From NCBI RefSeq assembly GCF_000470775.1, contig NC_022438.1, positions 1,550,001 to 1,614,000 on the forward strand: a stretch of DNA of 64,000 bases, given 5' to 3'. Below the pieces are notes generated by a model. The model worked only from the letters and a program-made list of their open reading frames with translations. It had not been told where the DNA came from and ran no database searches. Source of the DNA: Leifsonia xyli subsp. cynodontis DSM 46306 (GTDB lineage Bacteria > Actinomycetota > Actinomycetes > Actinomycetales > Microbacteriaceae). Shown one piece after another: positions 9,973 through 20,821 of the stretch. Position 1 is the stretch's first letter. Every line of letters begins with the position of its first letter. The translations under genes were made by a program, and so were the position numbers.

Positions 9973-11193
9973 TCGGCCAGGCCCTTCGCGGCGCGGGCGT
10001 CGCGGGCGTTCTGGCGGGCGAAGGAGAGGACGATTCCGATCGCGATCATAGAACTGATCATGGCAGTCCCCCCCCGCGGAGATCAGTGGGAGCGGGACGC
10101 CGAGCACAGGGATCACGCCGAGGACCACCGCGATGTTCACGAACGCCTGCCCGATCAGCCAGACCATGATCGCCGCCGTGGTCACCCGAGCGAACGGTTC
10201 GGCGGAGGCCTGGATGATGCGCAGGAACACGAAGGCCAGCATCACGAAGAGCAGGAGGACGACGACAGCGCCGATGAGGCCCAGCTCCTCGCCGATGATC
10301 GCGAAGATGAAGTCGGTGTCGGCCGCCGGCAGCCAGGACCACTTCGAGTGCGAGTTTCCGAGGCCGACGCCGAAGACGCCGCCGGAGGCGAGCGCGTAGA
10401 AGCCGTTGTCGATCTGCCAGTTGACGTCGGGGTTCGCCGCGCTGGAACCGCCGAACAGGGCGGCGATGCGCCCGAGGCGGCTAGCGCTGGAGGTCGCGAC
10501 GAAGAACGCAAGGATTCCGATCCCCACCACCCCCACGAACAGGTACCGCAGCCGAACACCGGCGAAGTACATGCCCCCGAGCACGAACCCGGCCATGACC
10601 ATGGTCGTCCCGAGGTCGCCGCCGAGCACCACCAGCCCGATCGCACCGCCCGCGACGGGGAGGACCGGGATGGCGACGTGCCGCCAATCGCTCAGCCGAT
10701 CGGCTTTGCGGGCGAGCACCACCCCGAGCCAGACCACCAGGGCGAGTTTGATCGCCTCCGAAGGCTGCACGGTCTGCGAGCCGATGCGCAGCCAGTTGCG
10801 GTTGCCGCCGATCTCGACGCCGAGGGGCGTCACGAGGACGAGAAACTGCAGGAAGCAGGCCGCGGCCAGGAAGAACCAGATCGTCTTGCGCCAGAAGCGG
10901 GCCGGCAGCCGCGAGACGAGGAACATGAGCGGGAGCCCGATGAGCGCATACGCACCCTGCGACCAGAACCGCGAGAAGAAGTTGTCGGTGTCGTTGTGGG
11001 ACTCCACGGCCGACGAGGAGAGCACCATGACCAGGCCGAACACCACCATGAACAGGGTTGTGCCGAGCAGCAGGAAATAGTCGGCGGACTCGCTCGAGGC
11101 CGACCGTCCCAGGGAAATCCGGGAGGCGATGCCCGACAGCCGGGAAGCGGGTTCAGCCGCCGGAACTGGGACGCGAGGCGGAGCTGCCGTCAT
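9969..11193 (-). CDS. ftsW: FtsW lipid II polymerase, with an apparent +1 frameshift
   Basis: SEDS-family septal peptidoglycan polymerase. From the ATG at 11193 the frame encodes ten-helix SEDS sequence: ADYFLLLGTTLFMVVFGLVM, GGNRNWLRIG, QPSEAIKLALVVWLG, GGDLGTTMVMAGF, NSHSKWSWLPAADTDFIFA. It reaches the conserved PLISAGG near residue 370, where a run of eight C (10068-10075, G8 on the coding strand) shifts the frame. Removing one base restores TAMISSMIAIGIVLSFARQN and a stop at 9969-9971 overlapping murG. The gene is essential in most bacteria, so a base-calling error in the homopolymer is the first explanation. Confidence 0.88.
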
Positions 11194-12706
11194 CCGCCTC
11201 ACCTCCCAAGTATTCGTTGACGGCCGCCTGGAAGAGGCGCCCGCGCTCTGCATAGTCGGAGAACTGATCCATCGACGCCGCCGCCGGTGCGAGCAAGACC
11301 GTGTCCCCGTCTCGGGCGAGAGCAGCGGCCAGCCGGACCGCCGTCGGCATGACGTGCTCAGTCTCGTCGGCGTCCACCTCGACCACGGGGAGCCTGGGCG
11401 CGTGTCGCTGGAATACGGAGCGCAGCGGGTCTCGATCGGCGCCGATGAGCACAGCACCTCGAAGGCGCGCGGCGTGCCGCTTCACGAGGCCATCGAGGTC
11501 CACGCCCTTGAACAGCCCGCCGACCACCCAGACCACCGACGGGTAGGCCCGCAGCGATGCGTCCGCGGCGTGCGGATTGGTGGCTTTCGAATCGTCCACC
11601 CAGCTGACCCCGGCCTCGATGCGCACCAGCTCGATGCGGTGCGCGTCCAAGCGGAAGGCGGTGAGCACATCCCGCACCACCCACGGCTCAACACCGTAGG
11701 AGCGGGCGAGCGCGCTCGCGGCCAGAATGTTGGCCACGATGTGCGGGGCGGCGAGGCCGGCCTCGCGCAGCTCCTCGAGCGTGGTGAGCTCGATCGCGCT
11801 GTGGAGGCGATCGTCCAAGAAGGCACGATCGCACAGGATGCCGTCCACGATCCCGAAGTCGCTCGGGCCGGGCACATCGAGGCCGAAGCCGATCGCGCGG
11901 GCGCCCTCCACGACCTCCGCTTCCTCCACCATCCGCAGGGTGGCCTCATCCGCCCGGTTGTACACGCAGGCGACCTGCGCGTTCTCGTAGACCTTCGCCT
12001 TCGCGGCGACATACGCCTGGAGAGAGCCATGCCAGTCGAGGTGGTCGTCCGCGATGTTGAGGCAGGCGGCTGCGTACGGCGAGAGCTCGCCCCCGGCGTT
12101 GCGGTTGATCCAGTGCAGCTGATAGCTCGACAGCTCAACCACGAGGACATCGAAGCCCTGCGGATCGCGGATGGCGTCGAGCACGGGGACGCCGATGTTG
12201 CCGCACGGCGCGACCCGGGAGCCGCCCGCGAGCAGCATGGTCGCGGTGAGCTGCACGGTCGTGGTCTTGCCATTGGTGCCCGTGACGCAGATCCAGTCGG
12301 CCGGGCTGTTGCCGCTGCCCGGAGGAGCCGTCTTGTCGTGCAGCCGCCACGCCAGTTCGATGTCGCCCCAGACCGGGACGCCCCGCTGGTCCGCCCAGAG
12401 CAGCAGCGGGTGGTCCGCGTGGAAGCCCGGGGAGACCACGATCAGCTCGGGGCCGAACGCGCTCAGTCTCTCCGGCGGTGCGCTCAGATCGGCCTGCTCC
12501 AGCAGCTCCGCGCCGATGACGTCCAGGAGCATCGCACGCTCGGGGTCCGCCCGGGACGCGACGACGAGCACCGACGCGCCCAGCTCGGCCAGGGTGTCCG
12601 CGACGGAGAATCCGGTCACTCCGAGCCCGTACACCGCGACCCGCAGGCCCGACCAGTCGGCGTGCCAGCTGGTCAGAGCGGCGAGGCGCTCCTCCGCTGG
12701 GGTCAT
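11153..12706 (-). CDS. murD: UDP-MurNAc-peptide--D-glutamate ligase MurD
   Basis: Adds D-glutamate to the muropeptide precursor. The ATG at 12706 overlaps the mraY stop (ATGA) and gives 517 residues. The frame opens further upstream, but that part is antisense-like mraY shadow. Visible motifs are [10 protein letters not shown] (N-terminal Rossmann), the P-loop [11 protein letters not shown], the [18 protein letters not shown] region and [10 protein letters not shown], the MurD-specific block. The 3' end overlaps ftsW by 41 nt. Confidence 0.94.
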   Translation of the reverse strand: MTPAEERLAALTSWHADWSGLRVAVYGLGVTGFSVADTLAELGASVLVVASRADPERAMLLDVIGAELLEQADLSAPPERLSAFGPELIVVSPGFHADHPLLLWADQRGVPVWGDIELAWRLHDKTAPPGSGNSPADWICVTGTNGKTTTVQLTATMLLAGGSRVAPCGNIGVPVLDAIRDPQGFDVLVVELSSYQLHWINRNAGGELSPYAAACLNIADDHLDWHGSLQAYVAAKAKVYENAQVACVYNRADEATLRMVEEAEVVEGARAIGFGLDVPGPSDFGIVDGILCDRAFLDDRLHSAIELTTLEELREAGLAAPHIVANILAASALARSYGVEPWVVRDVLTAFRLDAHRIELVRIEAGVSWVDDSKATNPHAADASLRAYPSVVWVVGGLFKGVDLDGLVKRHAARLRGAVLIGADRDPLRSVFQRHAPRLPVVEVDADETEHVMPTAVRLAAALARDGDTVLLAPAAASMDQFSDYAERGRLFQAAVNEYLGGEADDGSSASRPSSGG

Positions 12707-13818
12707 GTGGCGAGCCATTCGAGGTAGAAGGTGCCGACGCCGGCGGCCACAAGCAGTCCGCCCACGATCCAGAATCGGGCCACCACGGTGACCTCGGCCC
12801 AGCCCTTCAGCTCGAAGTGGTGGTGGATCGGGCTCATCAGGAAGATGCGCCGGCCGTGCGTGAGCTTGAAGTATGCCCGCTGGACGATCACCGAACCGGC
12901 CTCGATGACGAACAGGCCGCCGATCAGCACCAGCAGCAGCTCGGTGTGGCTCAGGATCGCCAGCGCGGCGACAGCGCCGCCGAGAGCCAGCGAGCCGGTG
13001 TCCCCGAGGAAGATCTGCGCGGGCGAGGTGTTCCACCACAGGAAGCCGACGACCGCGCCGACGATCGCGGTCGCGACCACCGCGAGGTCGAACGGATCAC
13101 GCACGTCATAGCACTTGGACAGATTCTCGGGGTTCAGCGTCGAGCTCGCGCAGGACTGGATGGACTGCCAGAAACCGATGATGATGTACGCGCCGATGGC
13201 GAGGATGCTCGCGCCGGAGGCGAGACCGTCCAGCCCGTCGGTCACGTTCACGCCGTTCGAGGCGGCAGCGACGATCAAATTGATCCAGATCAGATACAGC
13301 CCGTAGCCGACGATCAGGCCGATCGCACCGAAGCGGGTGATGTTGGCGAAGTCAAGACCAGGCAGGTCACGGATGAACGAGACGCTCATCGTGGCCGGTG
13401 TGGCACCACGCCCGTTCGGGAACATGATCACCAGGAGCGCCCACACGGTCGCGACGAACACCTGGCCGGCGACCTTCGCCCAGCCGGTGAGCCCCAGGCT
13501 CCGCTCGCGGCGGGTCTTCAAGAAGTCGTCGACGAAGCCGACGAAGCCGAGCCCGACCATGAGGAAGAGGACGAGCAGCGCCGACACGCTCGCCTCGTCG
13601 CCGGTGAGGAGAAGCGCGACGAAGTAGCCGAAGAGCGTGCCAAGGATCACAACGATGCCGCCCATCGTGGCGGTGCCGCGCTTGGCGTGGTGGCTCTGCG
13701 GGCCGTCGTCGCGGATGAACTGGCCCCACTGCAGACGGCGGAACAGCCGGATGAAGACCGGTGTCAGGAAAAGCGTGAACGCCATCGACAGTGCGCCGGA
13801 GGTCAGCAGGGCTCTCAC
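12703..13818 (-). CDS. mraY: MraY, phospho-MurNAc-pentapeptide translocase
   Basis: Integral membrane enzyme that transfers phospho-MurNAc-pentapeptide to undecaprenyl phosphate, making lipid I. The 371-residue protein has about ten membrane segments. Family motifs are GTATMGGIV (early loop), the VDDFLK aspartates, [15 protein letters not shown] and the C-terminal [15 protein letters not shown] histidine loop. GTG start at 13818 overlaps the murF stop (GTGA). Confidence 0.95.
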   Translation of the reverse strand: MRALLTSGALSMAFTLFLTPVFIRLFRRLQWGQFIRDDGPQSHHAKRGTATMGGIVVILGTLFGYFVALLLTGDEASVSALLVLFLMVGLGFVGFVDDFLKTRRERSLGLTGWAKVAGQVFVATVWALLVIMFPNGRGATPATMSVSFIRDLPGLDFANITRFGAIGLIVGYGLYLIWINLIVAAASNGVNVTDGLDGLASGASILAIGAYIIIGFWQSIQSCASSTLNPENLSKCYDVRDPFDLAVVATAIVGAVVGFLWWNTSPAQIFLGDTGSLALGGAVAALAILSHTELLLVLIGGLFVIEAGSVIVQRAYFKLTHGRRIFLMSPIHHHFELKGWAEVTVVARFWIVGGLLVAAGVGTFYLEWLAT

Positions 13819-15242
13819 GAGAACAATTCTCCCAGTCGGTCGCCGAGGAAGCGCAAGCCCGCCGAGTTGGAGGATTTGACGAGCACGGTGTCCCCGGCGC
13901 GCAGCGTGTCCTTCAGATGGTCGTAGGCCGCGTCCTGGCTTTCACAGTAGAGCGACTCGCCATCCCAGGAGCCCTCGTTGATCGCCGTGATGTGCATCCG
14001 GCGCGCCGGGGGGCCGACGACGATGAGCTGGTCGATGCCGAGACGGACCGCGAGCAGTCCGATGCGGTCGTGCTCCTCGCCCGAGAGTTCGCCAAGCTCG
14101 CTCATCTCGCCGAGCACGGCGATGGTCCGCTCCCCCGGCCCGGCGATCTGCGCGAGCGTCTTCAGAGCGGCCGACATCGAATCAGGGCTGGCGTTGTAGG
14201 CGTCGTTGATCACGGTCACACCGCCCGCGCCACCCAGGACCTCCATCCGCCAGCGCTCGGCGCGCTGGACCGTCTCCAACCCTGCCACGATGCGGTCGAT
14301 GCCGATGCCGAGCGTGTGGGCCGCCGCCGCCGCCGCCAGCGCGTTCATGACGTGATGCTCCCCGAGCACGCGGAACCGGACCGGGCGCGAGACAGCGCCG
14401 CCCCCGTCCGCACCGGGCAAGCGCAGAACGAAGGACGTGCCGCGCGAGGTCGAGCGGATGTCGCTGGCCCGCACCGCGCCGCGGTCGTCCAGACCGAACC
14501 ACAGCACACGGGCCGCGGTCTTGTCCGCCATCGACGCCACCCGCGGATCGTCCCGGTTCAGGACGGCGACATCCGAGTCCAGTAGGTCGCTGACCATCTC
14601 CGTCTTCGCCGCGAGGGTCTTCTCGATCCCGCCGAACTCGCCGGCGTGCGCGAGGCCGACCGTGAGCACGATGCCGATGTCGGGCCGCGCCATGCGCACC
14701 AGCCGGGCGATCTCTCCGATGCCGCTCGCGCCCATCTCGGCGACGAGATACTGCGTCCTCTCGGAGACCTCGAGCATCGTCACCGGCGCACCGACCTCGT
14801 TGTTGAACGAGGCGCGCGGGGCGACGGTCGGGCCGCTCTGTTCCAGGATGGCGCGCAGCAGATTCTTGGTCGTGGTCTTGCCGTTCGAGCCGGTGATCCC
14901 GACGATCCGGAGGTTCCCGAGGGCGCGGACACGGGCGATCACCTCGGTCGCGAGATCGCCGAGGGCCACGACGGTGTCCTCCACCACCAGCTGGGGCCCG
15001 GCGACGTCGAGTTCGCGGTCCACCACGACGAGCGCGGCGCCGGCCTCGAGGGCCTGCGGCACGAACAGGTGGCCGTCGGTCGCCTCGCCGGGCTTCGCGA
15101 AGAAGATCGCGCCGGGGACGACCTCGCGCGAATCGGTGGTGGAGAGCCCGTCCACGACGGTACACGGTGTGGCATCCGTGCTCCCGAGGAGGAGACGCCC
15201 GCCGGTCGCGGCGGCGATCTCGGCCAGAGTGAGAGCGATCAT
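13815..15242 (-). CDS. murF: UDP-MurNAc-tripeptide--D-Ala-D-Ala ligase MurF
   Basis: Adds D-Ala-D-Ala to finish the pentapeptide. The 475-residue protein has the N-terminal UDP-binding domain ([20 protein letters not shown]), the P-loop [22 protein letters not shown], and the C-terminal [11 protein letters not shown] motif typical of MurF. ATG at 15242 is immediately adjacent to the murE stop. Its 3' end overlaps mraY by 4 nt. Confidence 0.94.
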   Translation of the reverse strand: MIALTLAEIAAATGGRLLLGSTDATPCTVVDGLSTTDSREVVPGAIFFAKPGEATDGHLFVPQALEAGAALVVVDRELDVAGPQLVVEDTVVALGDLATEVIARVRALGNLRIVGITGSNGKTTTKNLLRAILEQSGPTVAPRASFNNEVGAPVTMLEVSERTQYLVAEMGASGIGEIARLVRMARPDIGIVLTVGLAHAGEFGGIEKTLAAKTEMVSDLLDSDVAVLNRDDPRVASMADKTAARVLWFGLDDRGAVRASDIRSTSRGTSFVLRLPGADGGGAVSRPVRFRVLGEHHVMNALAAAAAAHTLGIGIDRIVAGLETVQRAERWRMEVLGGAGGVTVINDAYNASPDSMSAALKTLAQIAGPGERTIAVLGEMSELGELSGEEHDRIGLLAVRLGIDQLIVVGPPARRMHITAINEGSWDGESLYCESQDAAYDHLKDTLRAGDTVLVKSSNSAGLRFLGDRLGELFS

Positions 15243-16802
15243 CTACAGCCACCCGGCCTCTCGCAGCGCGAGACGGGCATCGTCCCGGGCGGAATAGGGG
15301 ATGCGCTCCCCCGCCGCTTCCTGGTAATCCTCGTGTCCGGGACCGGCGTACAGCACCACGTCCCCCTCGCCCGCGAGCGAAAGCGCGGTGCGGAAGGCGG
15401 TGCGCGGGTCGGGGACCTCGTACAGCTCGCGCTCCGGAACGGCGTTCCGCGCGCCCTCGAGAAGGGCGGCGCGGATCGCGGCCGGGTCCTCCCAGCGCGG
15501 GTGGAAGTCGGTGATCACCACGGCGTCCGCGCCGCGGGCCGCGATGGCGCCCATATCGGCGCGCTTGGTGGTGTCGCGGTCCCCGTCGGCGCCGAAGACC
15601 ATGACGATCCTGCCCGCGCTCACGCGGCGCAGCGCCGCGAGCGTCGAGGAGAAGGCGTCCGGGGTGTGGCCGTAGTCGATGAACACAACGGGACCGAGGT
15701 CGCCGGAGAGACGCTCGGCACGGCCCGGGATGTAGGCGTCGATGCCGCCGTCGCGCTCGAACGCAGCGCCGATGGCGTCGAGATCGTAGCCCGACTCCAC
15801 CAGCATCACGATCGCGAGCGCCGCGTTCGAGGCGTTGTAGGCGCCGAGGAGAGGAACGCTCGTCTCCAGCCGGCGTCCCCCGGGACCCTCCAGCGCGAAC
15901 GCGGTGCGGGCCAGGCTCTCCTCGAGGACGGTCACCGTCCAGTCGGCCTCCGCTTCCGCCGCGCTCGAGAGCGTCGTGACCGGGATGCGCGACTGCTCGA
16001 CGAGTGTGCGCCCCCACTCGGAGTCCACCGTCACGACGCCGCGACGGGCGCGGTCCGGCTGAAACAGCTCCAGCTTCGCGGCGAAGTAGTCCGGCATCGC
16101 CGTGTAGTCGTCGAGGTGGTCGTGGCTGAGGTTGGTGAAACCGACCACGTCGAATTCGATCCCATCGACGCGGTGGCGGCTGAGCGCCTGCGCCGAGACC
16201 TCGATCGCGGCGGCACGCACGCCTTCCTCCCGCATCCGGGCGAGCAGGGCGTGCAGTTCGGTGGCCTCGGGTGTGGTGAGTGTGCTCGTGATGGCGTGCT
16301 TGCCGATCCGGCGCTCGGCCGTCGAGGTGAGTCCAGCGACGACTCCGAGCTGGCCCAGGATCGCGTACAGCAGGTAGACGACGCTCGTCTTGCCGTTCGT
16401 GCCGGTGACGCCGAACAGCGTCGCCGCGTTGTCCTCGGTGCGGTGTATCCAGGCCGCGACGGCGCCGAGCGCCGCCCGAGGGTCGGCGGTGACGACGATC
16501 GGGAGGCCCGCAGCGGCGGCGAGGTCCGCGCCTTCCCCGTCGGTGAGCACGGCGATAGCGCCGGCCTCGGCGGCCTCGGCGGCGTAAGCCGCGCCGTGGG
16601 CGTTCCGGCCGGGGACGCCGACGTAGAGATCGCCGGGCTCGACGGCGGAACTCGCGAGAGCCGCCCCGGTCACCTCGACGCCGTCGAGGTCACCCCGGAC
16701 ATCCAACCCGAACAGCGCGACCAGCTGGGCGAGCGGGCGGGCGACGGGATGCTCGGGGCGCAGAGTGGAGGGCGCCGGTCCGGTCACGGGGCTCACTTTC
16801 AA
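15243..16802 (-). CDS. murE: MurE-type UDP-MurNAc-dipeptide ligase without the mDAP signature
   Basis: Adds the third stem-peptide residue. The 519-residue protein has the UDP-binding N-terminal domain, the P-loop [15 protein letters not shown], the NLSHDHLDDY block and the C-terminal GADGDRDTTKRADMG. The DNPR motif that marks diaminopimelate-adding enzymes is replaced by DFHPRWED at residues 432-439, and the usual GKGHE reads AGPGHE. This fits a host with another diamino acid (Microbacteriaceae use diaminobutyrate, ornithine or lysine). Start is a TTG at 16802 overlapping the ftsI stop; a GTG two codons later is also possible. Confidence 0.92.
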   Translation of the reverse strand: MKVSPVTGPAPSTLRPEHPVARPLAQLVALFGLDVRGDLDGVEVTGAALASSAVEPGDLYVGVPGRNAHGAAYAAEAAEAGAIAVLTDGEGADLAAAAGLPIVVTADPRAALGAVAAWIHRTEDNAATLFGVTGTNGKTSVVYLLYAILGQLGVVAGLTSTAERRIGKHAITSTLTTPEATELHALLARMREEGVRAAAIEVSAQALSRHRVDGIEFDVVGFTNLSHDHLDDYTAMPDYFAAKLELFQPDRARRGVVTVDSEWGRTLVEQSRIPVTTLSSAAEAEADWTVTVLEESLARTAFALEGPGGRRLETSVPLLGAYNASNAALAIVMLVESGYDLDAIGAAFERDGGIDAYIPGRAERLSGDLGPVVFIDYGHTPDAFSSTLAALRRVSAGRIVMVFGADGDRDTTKRADMGAIAARGADAVVITDFHPRWEDPAAIRAALLEGARNAVPERELYEVPDPRTAFRTALSLAGEGDVVLYAGPGHEDYQEAAGERIPYSARDDARLALREAGWL

Positions 16803-18565
16803 TAATACGGAGGATAGTCGGCCGAGCCCGACGTCGAGGGCTTCACCCGGTAAGTCTTCAGCACCTGGCTCATGATCGTGTGGAACAGCGGAGCGGCTGC
16901 TGCCGATGAAGTAATGGTAGTCGGGTATCCGAGGTTGACCGAAACCACGTACTGAGGATCGTCCAGCGGCGCGACGCCCATCACGGAGACGTAGTACGAG
17001 GGCAGGTAGCCCCCCTTCCCGTCCGGCTGCTGAGCGGTTCCCGTCTTCGCCGCGACGCGGTAACCGGGGATCTGGAGCTGTTTCTTGAGTTCGCCCTTGG
17101 TGACCACCGACTCCATCATCCCGAGCGTCGTGGCGGCCGCCTGGGGTGAGACGACCAGCACCGGCTGCGGCTTCGGGAGGGTCTTCTCTTTGCCGTCCGA
17201 CTGCGTGCAGCTCTCGACCATCGTGAGCGGGATACGGGTGCCACCGTTGGCGAGCGCCTGATACGCGCCGACCATCTGCAGCTGCGTAGCCGAGACACCC
17301 TGACCGAACATGGTGGCGTACTTGGTCTGGTCGTCCCAGTCCCCCACCGGGCGCAGGATGCCGTCCGACTGCCCGGGGTAGGGCAGGCCGGTGTCCTCGC
17401 CGATGCCGAACTTCTTGAGATAGTCGTAGCGGGTCTGGTCACTCAGCGCCCGGCCGAGCTGCGACATGCCGGTGTTCGAGGACATCATGAGCACGCCGGT
17501 CAGCGTCAGCCGAAGCGGAGCATGGTAGCCCGAGTCGTGCAGGTCCGCACCGTTGCCCGACTTCCATTCGTAGGGGGCGAGCACCTGCGAGGTGGGGCTG
17601 GCCTTGCCCTGGTCGATCAGCATCGCCGCGGTCAGCGCCTTGAACGTCGAACCCGGCTCGTAGGGGTCGGTGAACGGCAGCAGATTCCAGTACGACGGGT
17701 CCGTCGCCGAGATGTTGTTCGGGTCCAGCGACGGATACTGCGCGATCGCCTTGATCTTGCCGGTCTTCGCCTCTGCGACCGTGACGAAGCCGAACGTCGA
17801 GCCGGTGGCCCGCACCTGCTGGGCCAGCGTCTGCTCGGCGAACCACTCCAGATCGCTGTCGATCGTGAGTTTCACCGTTCCGCCGTCTTTGGCGGCCTTC
17901 TGCACCACGGTGCTGCCCGGGATAGCCACGCCGTCGGCGCCGCCCTGGTACGTCTGAACGCCGTTCTGCCCGGCGAGGCAGGAATTCTCGCTCGCTTCCA
18001 GGCCGCCGTTGCCACTCTGCGAGACATAGCCGAGCAGATTCCCCGCGACCGCGCCGTTCGGGTAGCTGCGGGCCTGCGTCTTGGTGAAGGTGAGCCACGG
18101 ATACGGGAGTTTGTCGAGCTTGTCGAAGGTGGTGACGCCCATCCCGCTCTTGATCAGGACGTACTTCGACTTCGGGTTCCCCTTGAGGGCGTCGTCGAAC
18201 AGGGCGACGACCGCGTCGCCGCCCTGGCCCGTGATCGCGCCGATCTTCGCGGCCGCCTGCACCATCTGCTCGCGGCCTTTGGCGACGGCGTCCGACGGGG
18301 AGGCCTGAGCCGTGTAGGTGTAGACCGTCGTGGCCAGGACCTTGCCGGAGTCGTCCACGATGTCCCCACGGTCGCCGTACAGCGTCGTCGAGTCCTCCTT
18401 GGCGCTCTCCGACTTCTTCTGCAGCGCCTCGGCGTTCACCACCTGGATGTCCACCAGCTTGCCGCCAAGGATCATCACCGACACGGCGACGCCGACAGCG
18501 GTGAGTGCGGTGCGGCGCCGGAGCGTCTTCTTGTCGGACATTCCGCGGCTACCGTTCTTCCCCAT
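16799..18565 (-). CDS. ftsI: FtsI/PBP3 septal peptidoglycan transpeptidase
   Basis: Class B penicillin-binding protein that cross-links septal wall as partner of FtsW. The 588 residues comprise a short basic cytoplasmic start, one membrane segment (about 20-42), a PBP dimerisation domain and a transpeptidase domain. The three active-site motifs are GSTFK (catalytic Ser), SSN and KTGTAQ. ATG at 18565 overlaps the ftsL stop (ATGA), and the stop overlaps murE. Confidence 0.94.
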   Translation of the reverse strand: MGKNGSRGMSDKKTLRRRTALTAVGVAVSVMILGGKLVDIQVVNAEALQKKSESAKEDSTTLYGDRGDIVDDSGKVLATTVYTYTAQASPSDAVAKGREQMVQAAAKIGAITGQGGDAVVALFDDALKGNPKSKYVLIKSGMGVTTFDKLDKLPYPWLTFTKTQARSYPNGAVAGNLLGYVSQSGNGGLEASENSCLAGQNGVQTYQGGADGVAIPGSTVVQKAAKDGGTVKLTIDSDLEWFAEQTLAQQVRATGSTFGFVTVAEAKTGKIKAIAQYPSLDPNNISATDPSYWNLLPFTDPYEPGSTFKALTAAMLIDQGKASPTSQVLAPYEWKSGNGADLHDSGYHAPLRLTLTGVLMMSSNTGMSQLGRALSDQTRYDYLKKFGIGEDTGLPYPGQSDGILRPVGDWDDQTKYATMFGQGVSATQLQMVGAYQALANGGTRIPLTMVESCTQSDGKEKTLPKPQPVLVVSPQAAATTLGMMESVVTKGELKKQLQIPGYRVAAKTGTAQQPDGKGGYLPSYYVSVMGVAPLDDPQYVVSVNLGYPTTITSSAAAAPLFHTIMSQVLKTYRVKPSTSGSADYPPYY

Positions 18566-19248
18566 CAGTGCGTCACCGGTGTCGGCAACGCTCCTTCCAA
18601 CGGTACGGACGGAGTCTCGGTCCGCTTGGACGCCGCACCCCCGCTTGCGGAATTCCCAGCTTGCGCCGTCGCGCTCTGCGGCGGGCCCTGAGCGGTCACC
18701 AGCGGAACGCCCTGCAGCTGCGCGTTCGAAACCAGATTGCCCTGAGCCCCGGTGACCGTGCCGGCCGCACCCGTCGCGGCGAGCGGCGCCCCGAGCACCG
18801 CCCCGTCCGACAGCCGGAGATAGGCCGGGTTGCTGTTGCTGACCATCCCGAGCGTGTTCGCGTTCGCGGCGAGGTTCTGCGGAGAGGTGAGCCGGCCGAG
18901 GTCCTCGGAGGCCGCCTGGTACGACCGTTGCAACTCCGTCTGCTTCGACTGCAACGAGCCCAGCTGGTACGCGCCCTGCGAGATCCCGATGCTGAGGAGC
19001 AACTGGACCACCACGATCGCGAGCAGCGCAGAGACCGCGATCACCGCGTACAGCGCGCGCGGCCGGGCCCGGCGCTGGCTCCGGGTGCTGACGATTTCGA
19101 GGTGGACCCGGCGATCCCGCCCGGCTCGTTCGTGCCGTTCCTCGCGCTCCGGCAGCACTGCCGCCGTCGCCGCCTGACTCGCGCCGACCGGCCCCCCGGT
19201 CCAGAGAGCGGTCGGCCGGCGGCGACTCCCCACCGCGTTCGTGCTCAT
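18565..19248 (-). CDS. ftsL: FtsL-like bitopic divisome protein
   Basis: Small division protein that with FtsQ and FtsB activates FtsWI. The 227-residue protein has a long cytoplasmic part (1-65), one membrane segment (about 67-90, [20 protein letters not shown]), a coiled coil with [14 protein letters not shown] heptads and a low-complexity Ala/Gly/Thr-rich tail. FtsL is poorly conserved, so the name rests mainly on its place between rsmH and ftsI plus the membrane-coiled-coil layout. Overlaps both neighbours by 4 nt or less. Confidence 0.83.
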   Translation of the reverse strand: MSTNAVGSRRRPTALWTGGPVGASQAATAAVLPEREERHERAGRDRRVHLEIVSTRSQRRARPRALYAVIAVSALLAIVVVQLLLSIGISQGAYQLGSLQSKQTELQRSYQAASEDLGRLTSPQNLAANANTLGMVSNSNPAYLRLSDGAVLGAPLAATGAAGTVTGAQGNLVSNAQLQGVPLVTAQGPPQSATAQAGNSASGGAASKRTETPSVPLEGALPTPVTH

Positions 19249-20222
19249 GAGCCCCTCCGATCCTCAGATGCCCTGGTCCGCTCGGCCGCCCGCAGACGGA
19301 CGGGAGCGGCCCTCGGGTTGGCGGCCTTCTCGTCGTCGTCCGCCAGCTCGGCGCCGCGGATCAGCAGTCTCAGCTCGGGCCGGTGCTCCGGCAGCTCCAC
19401 CGGAAGCCCCGCGGGTGCGCTGGAACGGGAGCGAGTCTGCAACTCCCGCTTGACGATGCGGTCCTCCAGCGATTGGTACGACTCCACGACGAGGCGGCCA
19501 CCGACGGCCAGCGCGTCGATCGCCGCCGGGAGGGCACGCTCCAGCGCCGCGAGCTCCTGGTTCACCTCGATGCGCAGCGCCTGGAATACGCGCTTGGCCG
19601 GGTGGCCCTGCCGCGCAATCGCTGCCGGCGCCGCCCGCTGAAGGATGTCGACCAGTTCGCCCGAGCGGGTGATCGGCCCCTGCTGCCGCGCCGCCACGAT
19701 GCGCTGCGCATACCGGGCGGCCAACTTCTCCTCGCCGTAGTCGCGGAAGATGCGGCGCAGGGCGGCCTCGGAGTACTCGGCCAGCACCCGCTCGGCGGTC
19801 AGGTCGCTCGTGCCGTCCATCCGCATGTCGAGCGGCGCATCCTTCGAGTAGGAGAAACCGCGCTCCACCCGGTCGAGCTGCAACGAGGAGACGCCGAGGT
19901 CGAACAGCACTCCCTGCGCCTCGGGAATGCCGAGGCCGTCGAGCGCCTCTCGGATGCCGTCGTAGACCGTGTGGACGAGGTGGACGCGGTCGCCGAAGCG
20001 GGCCAGGCGCTCCGCCGCGATCGCAAGCGCTTCCGGATCGCGGTCGAGCCCGACGAGCGTCGCGTGCGGGAACCGAGCCAGGATGCCGGCGGAGTGGCCG
20101 CCCATCCCGAGCGTGGCGTCGACGATCACTGCGCCCGGCTCCCGCAGCGCGGGGGCGAGGAGTCCGATGCAGCGCTCGAGGAGCACCGGGAGGTGGATGC
20201 CGCCGTGGATGTCGTCGCTCAT
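19245..20222 (-). CDS. rsmH: RsmH (MraW), 16S rRNA C1402 N4-methyltransferase
   Basis: SAM-dependent methyltransferase of 16S rRNA. Starting at the ATG at 20222 (preceded by GGAGAAGG) the protein begins [18 protein letters not shown]. The SAM-binding [10 protein letters not shown], the [14 protein letters not shown] motif, RIFRDYGEE and the late [12 protein letters not shown] block follow. The frame extends upstream to 20264, but those residues are not family-like. First of the downstream genes after mraZ. Confidence 0.94.
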   Translation of the reverse strand: MSDDIHGGIHLPVLLERCIGLLAPALREPGAVIVDATLGMGGHSAGILARFPHATLVGLDRDPEALAIAAERLARFGDRVHLVHTVYDGIREALDGLGIPEAQGVLFDLGVSSLQLDRVERGFSYSKDAPLDMRMDGTSDLTAERVLAEYSEAALRRIFRDYGEEKLAARYAQRIVAARQQGPITRSGELVDILQRAAPAAIARQGHPAKRVFQALRIEVNQELAALERALPAAIDALAVGGRLVVESYQSLEDRIVKRELQTRSRSSAPAGLPVELPEHRPELRLLIRGAELADDDEKAANPRAAPVRLRAAERTRASEDRRGS

Positions 20223-20269
20223 GGCCTTCTCCGGTCGAGCCCCTGGCGCCCGATCCCCATCCATCCCGA

Positions 20270-20295
20270 CCTGACACCGGGGAAGTGGTGTCAGG
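20270..20295. other. Stem-loop between mraZ and rsmH
   Basis: CCTGACACC (20270-20278) pairs perfectly with GGTGTCAGG (20287-20295), an 8-nt loop, inside the 102 bp gap between mraZ and rsmH. There is no T tract, so it is more likely an attenuator or mRNA-stability element than a terminator of this essential operon. Confidence 0.45.
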
Positions 20296-20324
20296 GCGTA
20301 TGGCTGGGAGTCCGGCGCCAGGCG

Positions 20325-20756
20325 CTAGAACAGTCCCGGAATCACCTCCTCCTCTGTGTTCGCGAATGCGGCTTCCTGCTCGGCCAGATAGGTCTCCCAC
20401 GCTTCGGCGTCCCAGATCTCCGCGCGGCTCCCTGCGCCGATCACGACCAGATCGCGATCGAGGCCCGCATAGGAGCGGAGCGCTGGCGGGACGGTCACCC
20501 GGTTCTGCTTGTCCGGGACCTCCGCGCTCGCCCCCGAGAGGAAGACGCGCAGATAGTCGCGGGCTTGTTTGCTCGTCACCGGCGCTTGCCGGATCTTCTC
20601 GTGGAGCGACTGGAACTCCGCTTGCGAGAAGACGTAGACGCAGTGCTCCTGACCGCGGGTGAGCACGAGTCCGGACGCGAGCTCCTCCCGGAACTTGGCC
20701 GGCAGGATGATGCGCCCCTTCTCGTCCAGCTTCGGGGCATAGGTACCGAGGAACAT
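20325..20756 (-). CDS. mraZ: MraZ, transcriptional regulator of the division/cell-wall operon
   Basis: DNA-binding AbrB-fold protein that autoregulates the dcw operon. The 143-residue protein starting at 20756 has two SpoVT/AbrB-like repeats: [15 protein letters not shown] in the first and [18 protein letters not shown] in the second. The frame opens at 21032, but the upstream part runs through the operator and is not coding. A GGGAGTGG ribosome site precedes the ATG. Confidence 0.94.
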   Translation of the reverse strand: MFLGTYAPKLDEKGRIILPAKFREELASGLVLTRGQEHCVYVFSQAEFQSLHEKIRQAPVTSKQARDYLRVFLSGASAEVPDKQNRVTVPPALRSYAGLDRDLVVIGAGSRAEIWDAEAWETYLAEQEAAFANTEEEVIPGLF

Positions 20757-20796
20757 CGGATTCCACTCCCCTCTCCCGGCCAAGGTTGCGGTGCGA

Positions 20797-20821
20797 CTCC
20801 ACTTTACTCCACTTTCATCCA
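20797..20821 (-). promoter_or_regulatory. MraZ-type operator: three TGGAG-like repeats at 10-bp spacing
   Basis: Read on the minus strand, TGGAT, TGGAG and TGGAG stand exactly 10 bp apart (20821-20817, 20811-20807, 20801-20797), separated by GAAAG and TAAAG. MraZ is known to bind short direct G-rich repeats with 10-bp spacing upstream of its own gene. An adjacent dyad, GGCAAT (20830-20835) with ATTGCC (20844-20849), lies where the promoter should be. Confidence 0.7.

Noticed and set aside
8896..11457. A genuine FtsW-MurG fusion protein
   Set aside because: The fusion arises only from one extra base in a homopolymer; without it both genes end and start in the normal GTGA overlap. Kept as a finding, not as a gene.
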